Shown one piece after another: positions 35,401 through 47,225 of a DNA stretch of 64,000 nt; positions within the stretch are counted from its first letter, which is position 1, and every line of letters begins with the position of its first letter. The notes under the pieces were generated by a model. That model had not been told where the DNA came from and did not search any database. It worked only from the letters and a program-made list of their open reading frames with translations. Source of the DNA: Aquilaria yunnanensis (taxonomy: Eukaryota; Streptophyta; Magnoliopsida; Malvales; Thymelaeaceae); assembly GCA_039654915.1 (NCBI GenBank), contig CM077596.1, positions 5,766,001 through 5,830,000 on the forward strand, written 5' to 3'. The position numbers and the translations under genes are program-made.

Positions 35401-38400
35401 GAAGACCAGGTTAGAGGAGAATAGAAAACTCGAAGAGCAGGATGTGCTTAAGTTAAGAAAGGATAAGATTCTGTTTGATGCTGAGGTTGCAAGACTAAGA
35501 GAGGAACTAGAGCTGGCCAAAAGGACCCATGAAAGCCAGTACTTACAGTTGGAGGCACAGGCTGAGATGAGGAAAATTGCAGGGGAAAAGAGGTCAAAGG
35601 AACTTGAACGCCTGCTAATGGACTCTAGAAAGAAAGTGAAGGACATCGAATTATCTTATGAATCTAAAGACACAAGATGGAGAATGAAAGAGAAAACCTA
35701 TCAAACTTTCATAGATAAGCAATCCTCGTCATTGGAGGTTTGTCTTGTTGAGTATGTTCTTAAGCTCAAACTCTTAGCATCTTGTGTTACACATAAAATT
35801 CTTCATCTGTCAGGCATTAAAGGAGGCTTTTCAATCAGTCAAACATGATATTATGAGAACAAAATGGAGTTATTTGGATGCTTTTGATTCCTTAGGTAGG
35901 AGCAACAACTCTCTCTCTCTTGCTCCACTCCTGCTTTTCCTTTTAATAGTTGTGTTTTTGTCAAAATGTGTTTTGTTATTGATTTGCAGTTTTTGTCTTG
36001 GGCAGGTGCAAAACTTAGAATACTAACAGATGCTGCAGAAAATTATCATTCTGTCCTTGCAGAAAATCGAAGGTTGTACAATGAGGTTCAGGATTTGAAA
36101 GGTGTGTTGGGTGATAAGAACTTTTTTATATGCTTTTTTAGGGAGATTGACTGATGTGTGTTTGTTGCCTTATTAACAGGAAATATACGGGTATATTGCC
36201 GTATAAGACCATTTCTTCCCGGCCAAAATAAGAAGCGAACAACCATAGAGTACATTGGTGATAATGGTGAGTTGGTGGTTGCCAATCCTTTAAAACAAGG
36301 AAAAGAGAACCATAGGCTGTTCAAATTTAACAAAGTTTTCAGTCCACAAGCTACACAAGGTGAACCTCTTTCAACCTGTTGTTTTTAATTTCAACATCCT
36401 TCTTGCTTATATAGTTATGGTGTTTTTGCTCATGGTTTTTGTTTTTTTTCCTTAAACATCACATGTTTGCAGAGGAAGTATTTCTAGACACACAACCTCT
36501 AATTCGATCAGTTCTTGATGGATTCAATGTTTGCATCTTTGCCTATGGTCAAACTGGCTCCGGGAAAACATATACAATGGTGTGCAATGAGTTTTTCTTT
36601 TTCTTTTTTAAGAAATTGGACTATTTTTTTTGGAATTTTAATTTACTTTGTTCGTTCATTTTTCAGAGTGGGCCAACTGTTGCTTCTAGGCAAGATTGGG
36701 GGGTGAATTACAGAGCATTAAATGATCTTTTTGAAATCTCTCAAGTCAGAAAAAGTTCGATTGTATATGAAGTTGGTGTTCAGATGGTTGAGATTTATAA
36801 TGAACAAGTTCGTGATTTGCTTATTGGTGATGGTACTCAGAGAAGATATCCTTTATTTTTAGTTTCTTGGAATTTGTCTTGCCCTTATTTTGTCATTCAT
36901 GGTTAGATTTTGGGACATAATATCTTTTCTTTGGTTTGTATTTTTTTGTGTGGTGTTATGGAATATGAATACTTCGCTACTATAGTTACCATGATATAGA
37001 AACTTTGATCCCCTTAACTTGCATACACTTGGGATTTGGAGTACCACCCAACCAAACGGGTTGGCGGTTCCTGAGGCGAGCATGCACCCTGTTAAATCAA
37101 CTTCAGATGTTTTAGAATTGATGAATATTGGGCTCATGAATAGGGCTGTAGGTGCTACAGCACTCAATGAGAGAAGTAGCAGATCCCACAGGTTTATTTT
37201 CATTCACCAACCATATAACTATCACATATTACCTTGTGCCTCTTTTTAATATTTTGTTTCTTATTTCTAACTTGCAGCATTCTCACAGTTCATGTTCGTG
37301 GCACGGACCTAAAGACCAACGCTGTTTTGCGTGGTAGTTTGCATTTAGTAGATCTTGCTGGAAGTGAGAGGGTTGATCGCTCTGAAGTAACTGGAGATAG
37401 GCTTAGGGAGGCACAGCACATAAATAAATCGCTATCGGCCCTTGGGGATGTCATTTTTGCCTTGGCTCAAAAGAACACGCATGTGCCCTATAGAAACAGC
37501 AAATTAACACAAGTCCTCCAGAGTTCTTTAGGTACTTATTCATCCTCTGGATTTTTTCTTCTTCTAGATTTGTATGATCTGTGCTCCCTTAAATTGTTTT
37601 GGAATTTACATTACTATGTGTGCTGTATTTTGTTTGGCTCTTATCTTTTCTTTCCCTGGTGATCTGTAAATGTAGGTGGGCAAGCAAAAACCCTTATGTT
37701 TGTACAGCTCAATCCTGATGAAGAATCTTATTCTGAGACAATAAGTACACTGAAATTTGCCGAAAGAGTTTCTGGTGTTGAGTTAGGCGCTGCACGGAGT
37801 AATAGAGAAGGGAGAGAAGTCAGGGAACTTGTCGAACAGGTACCCTACTTCTGCTGTTTTTTTTATGTCTGCTAGAAGTTGGAATATCAGGCGAGTATGG
37901 TTCACTAGCATAATTATTTGGCCTAGGAATGGGATTACTTCATGGATCTGTTATCCCTGCATCTGGTAAATAGGAGTTTGTTCCACTTCTAGTGAATATC
38001 AATTAGCCAGAGGACTGTACTCTAGGTTTCAACGTAGTTGGTATGAATTCCATAAATATAATATTGAGAGGCTTTGTTTAAATAGTTTCACCTGTAGTTG
38101 GTATGGTCGTAAAAGTACGGCAACTTTATGCTCCAAGTAAACTACAGTGGGTGTGGTTTGGATGAGAAAATAGCTAAAGTGTTTGTTCAGTTAACTGAAA
38201 TTGCTTCATGGGGTTATATTTCCTTTGGAGTTTCTCAATCCTTGTAGAGATGAGTTTGTTCCAATTCCTTGTCTTTTGGGGTATGTGTACTAGTGCCAAG
38301 GTGTTTGAGTCTTTAGAGTAAGCTTTTCCATTTGGCTTCATATTCTCTGTTCTGTTAATCTTGCAGGTTGCATTCCTGAAAGATTGTGTCATAAAGAAGG

Positions 38401-39762
38401 ATGAAGAAATTGAGCGTTTGCAACTGGTCAAAGGTATTGCCAATGGAATCAAGCCTGGTGCAAACTCATTGAGGAGTATTTCATCATCTCCGAGAAGACA
38501 TTCACATGGGACTCCAAGGGAAGGGCGCAGTCTTTCAGGGGGCAAAGGCTCAAATCTTAATGAGAAAGCAACATATGAGGTGGACAACAGCTCTGAGTGC
38601 AGTGACAGGCAATCTGAAGTTGGATCTCACCCGTCTGCTGATGACACTAGAAAAAACAAGGAACCTTCCTCTCAGTCTAATCGTGTTGTGAGTGATTCGG
38701 GTATGAATTCAACTGAAGATATTGAACTCTTGCACTTTGGGGATGCAGATTCTGAAGAGAGATTAAGTGATATATCTGATGGTGTTCTTTCACTGGGTAC
38801 AGAAACTGATGTTTCAGTTTCCAGCATTGTAGAGTACACTTTCTTTCCTGAAGCTCCAAAAGAGTCTGAAAAAGCTAAGAAGGTTGGGGCTTCAAGTAAA
38901 GTAGATAACGTTGACGAGTGAGTATCTTCAACCTTGGCAGTGGTGCAAGAGTCTGAAATACAGTTGAATTAAGGTCTTAAATAATCTTGTTTGCTAGAGA
39001 AAGTGCAGGTTTGATGGCTAACATTTTGACCACAATAAGAAATGTCAATTCACACTTTACTTTATGCATCAATTCTTAATTTTGAGAAAACAGTGCAGCT
39101 AATAGGTAAGTGGCCAGAGCATTCGTAAGACAAACTCAAACAATACTATCTTGTTGGAAATTTTCTAGTTTCCTGAAGCTGTACAGTGTTTTCGCATCTT
39201 TATTTTGCTCGTCTCCTGTTTCATGTAAGTATGTTTAACTATGCAGATCTATTGCCTAGTTTGTCTCTTTATATCTTCCGACAGTTCTGTGATGTTTTTT
39301 TACCGATGATGGGTTTTTGTTTGAGTTTGTCACTTGGAAGCAGATTTTAGAGCTTTATGTTCCCATTTTACTTTAAATCTTTTACAGATTGAAGTTTCAG
39401 TCTAAACTTCCAAAGCCAACTCAAAGGTCAGGGCAAACAAAATCTACTCGTTTGTCACTGCAAAGAAATCCAGCTCAACTATCATTGTCCAAGAGTGCCC
39501 CGAAGCTGTCCTCAGGTATGCAAATTCATGCGTCCTTCATGGACTCATCTAGTTTATTCAATTTAAAAAGTTGAGTTATGTCTTTTTTTTTTTTAACTGA
39601 AGCTTTTATCATACCATATGTAAATAAACATTTGCAGTCAAAATATGCAGTTCTCATTTTTTCTACTTCGAATTTAATCTTGTGTTTTCTTGACATGTAC
39701 TAGGTGCCAGGAAACTAGCCGGTGACAGTTCCTCAACCAAGCCCGCCAAAAGATGGCAGTGA
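32494..39762 (+). CDS. KIN-14 family kinesin with N-terminal calponin-homology domain
   Basis: A minus-end-type plant microtubule motor: the KIN-14 head hydrolyses ATP on microtubules, and the CH domain is thought to bind actin in related proteins. The joined exons give 1,042 residues, close to the Arabidopsis At1g63640-type kinesins this most resembles. The CH domain spans about 37-135 ([33 protein letters not shown]). Coiled coil covers about 235-440. The motor spans about 448-785: [18 protein letters not shown]-loop GQTGSGKT (533-540), switch I NERSSRSH (650-657), switch II DLAGSE (683-688), [30 protein letters not shown]. The tail is Ser-rich and acidic with a conserved [14 protein letters not shown]. 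The start at 32,494 (MMNFQFK) is the first in-frame ATG of its exon; a leader exon could add residues. All exon joins keep frame, so the gene looks intact. Confidence 0.93.
33066..33372 (+). repeat. 154-bp tandem duplication over the end of the third coding exon
   Basis: 33,066-33,219 repeats at 33,220-33,372 with one substitution and a one-base length difference. Each copy contains the last 32 bases of the exon ([10 protein letters not shown]), its GT donor and the first 122 bases of the intron. The second copy therefore leaves a ghost exon end and donor inside the intron. It lacks its own acceptor. Confidence 0.93.
36846..37026 (+). other. U12-type AT-AC intron in the kinesin motor domain
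   Basis: The 5' splice site is ATATCCTTT, the exact U12 consensus. The end is CATAC, and CCCCTTAACTT (37,010-37,020), a near-perfect U12 branch site, lies about 10 bases before it. Splicing there joins AGAAG to ACTTGG in frame and yields [15 protein letters not shown], the expected kinesin sequence. No GT-AG choice gives that join. Length 181 bp. Confidence 0.93.
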
Positions 39763-40700
39763 TTTGAATTTTGACGGCATTTTCGAAATATTTAGGGTGT
39801 AATTATAGTTGAAATCGGTTATGCTTTCATCTCTTCCTTTTGAACAAACCATGGGATGCCAAAAAGGAAAAATGGTAGTAGGAATAGGAGTGATAATTAT
39901 CAGCCCTCAAATCTTGAGGCCTATATATATTGACAGCTGACGCACGATACTGGTGTTCGTTTTAAACATAGCTTACTTACTAGATCAGTCATTTCCTCAA
40001 TGGTAGAGGATGAAGGGGCAGATAATTTGGTTATCGAAGTCTGTATAAGCCGACGGGTTTGACTACCTGCGAGAAGATGAATTTGAAGGTCTTCGTTTTC
40101 CAAGATAAAGTGGGAGTCAAAAAATAGGAACCTGCCAGAGTATCAGGTCAGGAGACGCCCAACCTGGGAGGAGTTTACCGAGCAGTTTAAGTTTCATTGT
40201 TTATTTTTCTATGAAGGTAGGTAAGGAGATTGAGTTCCAAGGGATTTGGTCGAGGCCTTGGCCCCTGCTTGTTTTCCTTATTGAGTATTATCAGGGGTGC
40301 GTTGTTTAGTTATGCAGCATCTTGCTTTAGTGGTTAGTTGGCAGCTTGTAGCATAGAGAAGGGATCGCGTGCCTGAGATTGACAGTACAAAATGCGTTAT
40401 GTACATCAGATATTGTTTGATCCTTTCAATTGCTTTTGCTTGTTATAGTTTGGATTTTATCTCACGCTTCTCCTCAAGTGTGACTTCGTGCCAAAAAAAA
40501 GCCCCCAACCTCTTAACTAGCTTCTTATTGTAGTTATTTTTGTCAGTCTCTTTGTTATTTCTAATGGAAGTTTACGTGGTGATTTGTATGTTGATGTGAC
40601 AGTTAAAAATGTCACGATGTATTATCTTTTATAATAAGAAATGACTATACTGACAGAATGAAAAACCTCAGGCTAAAACTGATACAAACATATAATTTTA
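39763..40700 (+). other. Probable 3' untranslated and downstream region of the kinesin gene
   Basis: No ORF of interest follows the TGA. TTATAATAAGAAATG near 40,630 could serve in polyadenylation, but the transcript end cannot be fixed from sequence. Confidence 0.4.
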
Positions 40701-40922
40701 GTGACTTGAAACATAGATTAGCCAGCTCATCTTCTTCCCCATTTATTCTCTGCTGAAAATGATTGCAGCAGTGAACAATTTCTGTCACTTGCATTGTAGA
40801 AGTAGTGGAGTGGGAACCCAAGAATGGATTGGAAAGAAGAAGCAGAATTAGAATCTCTACCCTAGAACAACTGGTGGAGGATTAGAAGTCATAGATTTCC
40901 AAAGAACAACATGTGATACAAA

Positions 40923-41232
40923 TTAGTTCGAGAAAGATTTGTGAAGAGATTTTGCTTCATTTGGGGTCCAGCAGTGAGGAGGACGACGATAGATAGGATG
41001 AGACAGATACGCTATTCTCTTCCTAGTCTCTCTCGTCCAACTTGTCGGGTTCTTGCTGCCACTGGGGCTCTCTCCGGAGAAGGGTCGTTGATCGGAAAAT
41101 GGGAATGCTGCTGGTGGAAAATGGAGCAACTAAAATGAAGATAGCTTCACGGTGGTGAAGAGCTCGAGCAACCCAAAGAAGCCACAGTTGTTGGCGCGTA
41201 GCTTTGGAGCCTCGCATCTGTGGTTTTTTGCC
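40923..41232 (-). CDS. Unrecognised minus-strand ORF pair with an upstream TATA box
   Basis: On the minus strand a TATA box (CTATATAAG, about 41,330-41,338) precedes ATG at 41,232 (context GTCAGCCATGG). The frame reads MAKNHRCEAPKLRANNCGFF and meets TAG after 34 codons, then stays open in the same frame to 40,923 with Pro/Ser-rich sequence. It could be a decayed gene start, one codon away from a 100-residue product, or chance. I recognise no family. The AT content falls here compared with both flanks, which is why I list it. Confidence 0.3.
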
Positions 41233-41344
41233 ATGGCTGACTTGATTGATTTCTTCAAAGCTGGAAATTTTTCAATGAAATTGAATGAAGATCGATTAGA
41301 ACTCGCAATAAATTGGAGGTTCGAGTTGGCTTATATAGAATAAA

Positions 41345-42541
41345 AAGAAATTCCCAGCAGATAATAACTGTTTCAGAAAGTTCCCAAAAAAATTTATGCC
41401 TGTTCACGACAGAATTCGAATCGAATCGAATGCGAATCAATCTCAGGTGTTTGTTTTGAGGGGAATCAAATCAAAGGAGGAGAAGGATTTTTAAATCTAC
41501 GGCAAAACAAATAGCCCTGCAAAGGGGAGGATTGGTTGAGATTTGGGAACTGGAAACGCGTGCTCCATTTTAGCTGGCAGCATTTGGGAATAAGATGAAG
41601 TTTAAGATAATTAATGGTTTAAGTCATTAAAACAATGAGTTTGTGTCAATCTCAGTTTAAAATTTTTTATTCCTTCAATATAGTCATTTGTTATTATAAA
41701 AGGATGTTATGTGATATTTTGAACTATCATATTGATATCAAAGTCGCTACATCATCAACTTTCATCAGAGATAATGAAAAAACTGATAGAAGCGACTGAT
41801 GGATATGGGTTAAGTGGTAGGGATTTTATGATTGCACAAGGTGACATAATCTAGTAAGTGACAACTTTAGGATAAGAGTTAAAACTAAGGGACCATGTAT
41901 GTATTTTACCTCATTTTATGTTGTTGGGACAACTTTTTTGAATTATTTTATGTTCATTCTTTCTCTATTTTTTTTTTTGAACAATAAAAGTAATTTAATT
42001 AGCTTAGGCTAAATGGCACGTTTTGTTGTCTAAGATTGTTCATGAAGTAATAAATATAGCAAATATTTTTTTTTTAAAAATCATCTAAGCACAATTGGCT
42101 TTTCATATGTGGACTTGCACTACATATTCAGCTAGCAAACGTAAAAATTCATTTTTGACATTTATTGAATATTTTTTTTCTAAATAATATTAAATACAAA
42201 ATAAATTTTATTGAAATTTTAAGACTGATAAACTAAATAGTCAATATGAACGTAAGCAAAATTGAAAATTTAGTGAGTTTTTTGGGTAAAAAAATTATGT
42301 AGTTATCTAGCTTTATTCTCTCTCCTTTTTTTTTCCCCACAAACTCATATTTTATTTTAATTGCCTCAACCACTATGGCAAAGTGGCTAAGGGATGCCAT
42401 AGGAAGTGGGGTGGTTAGGAGTCAAAATTCTGACTTTATCACTTTCCCATATAATACAATTTAAAGTTGGTTCAGGTACTTTTTGAGTCTTGAAAAAGTA
42501 GGCATTTTTCTCTTCACTTGTACTATACGTACCCTTTATCC
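41345..42541. other. AT-rich intergenic sequence
   Basis: No gene, repeat pair or site recognised. Confidence 0.4.
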
Positions 42542-42543
42542 TA

Positions 42544-43263
42544 CTCCCTCTATTCCACATTCTTTGTACCGTATTCCTTTTTGGGTCATTCCAAATTCTT
42601 TGCACCGTTTCCTTTTTTAGCAAATTTTAGAGTACAAAATTACAGTTTTACCCTCATTTCACATTCACCATCACTTTCCAATTTCATTTTAGACGCCTGT
42701 TCCTCTTCTTTTCTTCACCCGGTTCGATCGACTGGTTTAGCCACCTCCACCTCTGCCATCGCTTATGTGCCTCCACTTCTGCCGTTGTCCGTCTAGCATT
42801 GTCCAGTCACCATCATCATGATTTCATACTCCGACTACTGATCAACGCGATGGATCAACGGATTGATGAGGATGATGCGACGCATCGATGGATCAAAGGC
42901 CGGATCGACTGAGGCGGGGCAACGGATTGACTGATCGACACCAAGATTTGAGGACGGTGGACGATTCAAGACGGCAGTGGCAGATCGAGGATGACGGACA
43001 GGGAGGTTGCAGATCGAGAACAACTCTAGTTGGTGGAAATCTAGGTCTAGCCAAGGTTAGGAAAGTAGGTGACGGACCAATGGGAATCGGAGGTCTGGCG
43101 AGTAGGCTGGGCAAAGTAGGTTTGGCGGTGGCAGCATAAACAGACGTTAGCAGGTGGAAAGAGAAAGAGAGGAAGAGCAAAAATGGAAAGAAGAGGCAAA
43201 GAATAGCTTGTCTTAGCTTGCGTGCCAAACATAAGTGTTGCTAAAAACGTGGGACAGAGGGAG
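42544..43263. mobile_element. Mariner/Stowaway-like element of 720 bp with a GC-rich interior
   Basis: Ends CTCCCTCTATTCCACATTCT (left) and CTCCCTCTGTCCCACGTTTT (right, reverse-complemented) are bounded by TA on both sides (42,542-42,543 and 43,264-43,265). It is three times longer than the Stowaway at 29,414. Its interior (42,690-43,140) is GC-rich with GATCGAC-type words and open frames on both strands (42,888-43,139 and 42,893-43,228) that match no family. No transposase. Confidence 0.8.
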
Positions 43264-43265
43264 TA

Positions 43266-43837
43266 ATACTTATAAAGATGCTTCTGTGTACAAAAAAAAA
43301 AAAAACTCTATTTTAATTGTTTATATTTGCTATTAGGATGCCTAACGGAAGTTTGCAAAGGAAACAACAGTTGTGCAATGGATTATTGCTTTGAGGATGG
43401 ATGAAGGACAACTTTACAACACATCGTATAGTTTAGGGACAAATAATGTAATTGAGCCAATTGACCAAAGAATGCATTTCTTTTTGAGAACTGATTTATC
43501 AGTTTAGCAAAAGAATGCATTTCTTTTTATTCCCATATTTATTTGCTATATACTATACTCTTGGTCACTAAATTCTACTGTCTTATAATATACGTTCTTT
43601 CTTGCCTTTTCTTTTCCAAAAAAAAAAAAAAAACAACTATTGATACACTTTAAATACTCACCATTGCTACAATAATAAAAAATTGAGAATAAAAAAGCAT
43701 AATAATTCGATTTAAACAAAATACTCGGTAAAAACTGTATTTACCACGATAAACTGGTGTTAATAAGCGTCTTGAGAGTGCTTGCAACAATTGAATAACA
43801 AATAAATGTATATGTGAAGAATGCAATCAAAATCTTG
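43266..43837. other. AT-rich spacer
   Basis: Contains two A-runs and a repeated AAAGAATGCATTTCTTTTT word (about 43,468 and 43,510). No gene. Confidence 0.4.
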
Positions 43838-46800
43838 GCGAAATGCTAAATTCCACGAGGTGCAACTTAAAATATACGTCATTTTGCATATTTACTTCTG
43901 AATTCTTAAATGTTACAAAAATAGGATTAAAACAATATTGTGCAGCAAAAATAATACTCCTATTATCTCTGTCATTGTTAATGAAAATTCAAAGGCAAAA
44001 TATAACATTAGCTTTTGAACGCAAGCAAAATGGACACAAGACCCCTCGAACATAAATTGGGGACACACAACCTCTCAAATAGTAAAATATAAAAAAAATC
44101 CTTAAAATAGAATGGAAAAAAAATTAAAAAATACTATAAACATAACATGCTCATCGAACATTAAAGTATCCAATCACTTCAAATAATTATGAAGAATATT
44201 TTAAATTTCAAAAAAATATAATTTGATACACTTATATATTTTCTTTAATAAAAAGTAGAATGAAAAGATACAAATTCAACATGCCCATACCAAATTAAAG
44301 AATTCAATCCCTTCATAAAATTATGGAGACTATTCTAGACACGAAAGAAATAGAATTTGACAAAGTTTTCTATTTTTTAATTGAAACCATAAAATAGCAA
44401 AAAAAAAAAAAATGAATAATAAAATGAAAAATAAAACACACTACCAATTAAACATTGATGGGTTTTGGGAGCCAAACAGCGCAGCAGAATTTTAACCGAA
44501 ACCCTCTAGAATCCAAGTGAAACGGGGTAAACCGGGTGTTCGAAAATTTTCATACCTAATTTTCGGTTGAGATCTCTCACTCAACTGTAGAGTCGAATCA
44601 CAAAACCTGAACAGTTGACGTGTTCAGGCTCTCTATGGTATCTACACGAGCCTCTCGGGATCACCACGCTTCCACCACTTCCCGGAAGATGCGTTTCTCT
44701 TGCGCTCGCAGTGTTAGCTTGCGTCCCCCAAGGAATTGCTAGAGAAGAGTGCAACTGTCCTTTTTGGGAGGCTAGGGCAAGGAGACCTGCGAATTTCTCA
44801 CTAGAAGTTGTATTTATAGTGAGACTCAACTTCCAGGTCTAATAGGTTTCAAAGCCCTAATCTAATTAGGCTTTAATTTCGAGCTTAATAATGGCTCAAC
44901 TATTGGGCCCATTATTAATACGAAATTATTGTGAAACCAAAACCCAAATTATTAGCCCATGCACTCTAATGATCCAAATAGCTCTATGTGTGCGACCCAA
45001 TAGGCTCTTACCACATTGGCAATGATCATAAATCACATTTATGATCATAAGCAATGAGCGGTATCTAGCAACATATCATTGCTACCCAAGTGACAGGATT
45101 GTCGATGATTTGACTAAACCTTTATGATCATCACCGATATATGCAATTGTCCCTTTGTCCAAGATATCAAGACTAAGCACGAGACATGGAATGTGTCACT
45201 CTCGTATAGCCCAATCTTTGGTTTATTGATTACTGAGTAGACCAACTTAAACTGATGACATTGATATCGTATATCAACTCATCCGAGCATGGCCATGCAT
45301 TTTTCTAAGACTTATTCTATCAAGGGGCCCGAAGATATCACTCCCGTTACATAGGAGAGACAAATCTCATCTTGATCATACAAATGCCTCTGCATGATAT
45401 GTGACATACCCAATGACTTCCTTCAAGTTCACTCAGTTACGAGCAACAAAGGAAAGTATCAAAGTATGTGACTCACATGTAGGGAACCTTGATGATCTTA
45501 GGCCGAAGGACTACATATACCATGATCACTATCTTATGACACTCATATAACGATCCATGTAGTGTTCTCATGGTGGGTCGGTTCAGTACACAAGTTCTCC
45601 AACTTGTACCCATATGTAAACTACATATCTCATATTAGTCTCCACATATGCTAGTCGTTATGTATTATTGCAACCCGTTCTACAATAATACTAGACTAGG
45701 GACGTTTAAGAATATCATTATTCTAGGGTTACAATTATGTTTATTATGTTATGCAGAAATAAAATAACAAACATAATTGCTGGATTAATGCCTTAATAAA
45801 ATATCATGACTCAATGTGCAAAAATACAATCATCTCATGATTGGCTTTTGGGCACAACACTAACAAACATGTCCATCTCAAATTAAGCATACAATCCCTT
45901 TAAATAATTATGGATACTATTCTAGATTCCAAAGAAAAATAATTTTACACAGTGATATATTTTTCTCAACTTAAACTATAAAATACAAAAAAACAAAAAA
46001 ATAGAAAGAAAAATAAAAAAAATTACCAGTTCAACATGCCTATCTAAGATTAAAACATTAAATACCTTCAAATAATTACTAATGCAAGTTTAGATGAAAA
46101 AAGTATATAACTTGACACATTATCTATTTTTTTTCAACTTAAACCCTAAATAGCAAAAAAACTAAAAAATAGAATGAAAAAAAAGAAAAAACACTACCAA
46201 TTTAACATTCCCATAAAAAATAAAGAATATATAATTATATTTAAGGAATTTTAAGCTATAATTTTGGATGAACATGTTGAATTGGTAATTTTTTTAATTA
46301 TATTTTTCATTTTTATGCTATTTTATGGTTTAAGTTGAAAAAATATATAAGTGTGTCAAAATCTATTTATTTATCATATAGAATAGTCTCCATAATTATT
46401 TAAAGATATCTTATACTTTAATTTTGGATGATCATGTCAAATTGGTAATTTTTTTTAATTTTTCATTCCATTTTTTTTAACTTTTTTGCTATTTTACAGT
46501 TTAAGTTGAAAAAAATAAAATAGATAAGTGTGTCAAATTCTATTTATTTGTCATAATATAATAGCATCCATAATTACTTCAAGGTATTGTGTACTTTAAT
46601 TTCGGATGAGCATGTTGAATTGATTTTTTTTATTTTCATTCTATTTTTCTATTTTTTTTTCTTTTTTATGGTTTAAGTTGAAAAAATAGATAAGTGTTTC
46701 AAATTATAATTTTTTTTATTCTAAAATATTCTCCATTATTATTTTAATGGATTGAATGCACTAATTTGGTATCGGCATGTCAAATTGGTAGTTTTTCATT

Positions 46801-47225
46801 CTATTTTTGGTTTTTTTGGCTATTTATGATTTAAGTTGAAAAAGGTAGACAAGTATGCCAAATTATATTTTTTTGGAATCTAAAATATTCTAAAAATTAT
46901 TTGATGGGATTAGATACTTCAATTTTTGATGGGCATGTTAAATTTGTTGTGTTTTTTAATTTTTAATTTTTTGAAGATTATTTTTGCTTTTTAAGTGGTT
47001 ATGTGTCTCAAATTTATGTTTAGGAGTCTTATGTCTATTTTGCTTGCATTCAGAGGTTAATTTTAGATTTTTCCCTCAAATTTCCATAAGCAATGAAGAA
47101 GATAATGAAACAAGAGACTTGATGCTGCAAAACATTATTTTAATTCTACTTTTGCAACATTTGACAATTTTGGGTAAATATCCGAAATGAGGTATTACCG
47201 GCATCTTGTAAAGCTTGTCCCATTT
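43838..47225. mobile_element. Foldback-like palindromic element whose arms are tandem arrays
   Basis: After removing the solo LTR at 44,456-45,865, the left arm (43,838 to about 46,235) and right arm (about 46,236-47,225) are inverted copies of about 985 bp each. Outer segments match, for example GCAAGCAAAATGGACACAAGAC (left) against the complement of 47,040-47,010 (right). Inner segments are five units of about 165 bp each: the marker AACATG starts at 44,144, 44,278, 45,866, 46,033 and 46,204, and its complement CATGTT/CATGTC at 46,273, 46,433, 46,611, 46,776 and 46,934. The spacer is only a few bases. No protein. Arms built of subrepeats are the mark of foldback transposons; termini and target duplication are not resolved. 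Confidence 0.75.
44456..45865 (-). mobile_element. Solo LTR of the Ty1/copia family, 1,410 bp
   Basis: Flanked by the perfect 5-bp duplication AACAT (44,451-44,455 and 45,866-45,870). Minus-strand ends are TGTTAGTGTTGTGCCC and ACCCATCA. A TATA box CTATAAATA (minus) lies near 44,811-44,819. It matches the split LTR at 6,091-22,871 and the solo LTR at 50,661-52,097 along its length. It sits in the left arm of the palindrome, so it inserted after the palindrome formed. Confidence 0.93.

Larger units (their letters stand above)
32494..39762 (+). other. Exon map of the kinesin coding region (20 coding exons)
   Basis: Exons: 32,494-32,584; 32,706-32,863; 32,999-33,097; 33,938-34,126; 34,259-34,342; 34,473-34,550; 34,635-34,727; 34,810-34,839; 35,396-35,737; 35,814-35,895; 36,006-36,101; 36,180-36,359; 36,473-36,579; 36,667-36,845; 37,027-37,191; 37,278-37,531; 37,676-37,839; 38,367-38,917; 39,388-39,515; 39,704-39,762. 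Lengths sum to 3,129 bases (1,043 codons including TGA). All introns use GT-AG except 36,846-37,026 (AT-AC). The sixth exon's end (34,550) is least certain, because several GT sites follow closely. Confidence 0.85.

Noticed and set aside
36846..36904. Reading through exon 14 to a stop, or a GT donor in TTTAGTTTC
   Set aside because: Either loses the conserved [11 protein letters not shown] join; the AT-AC choice restores it exactly with U12 consensus sites.
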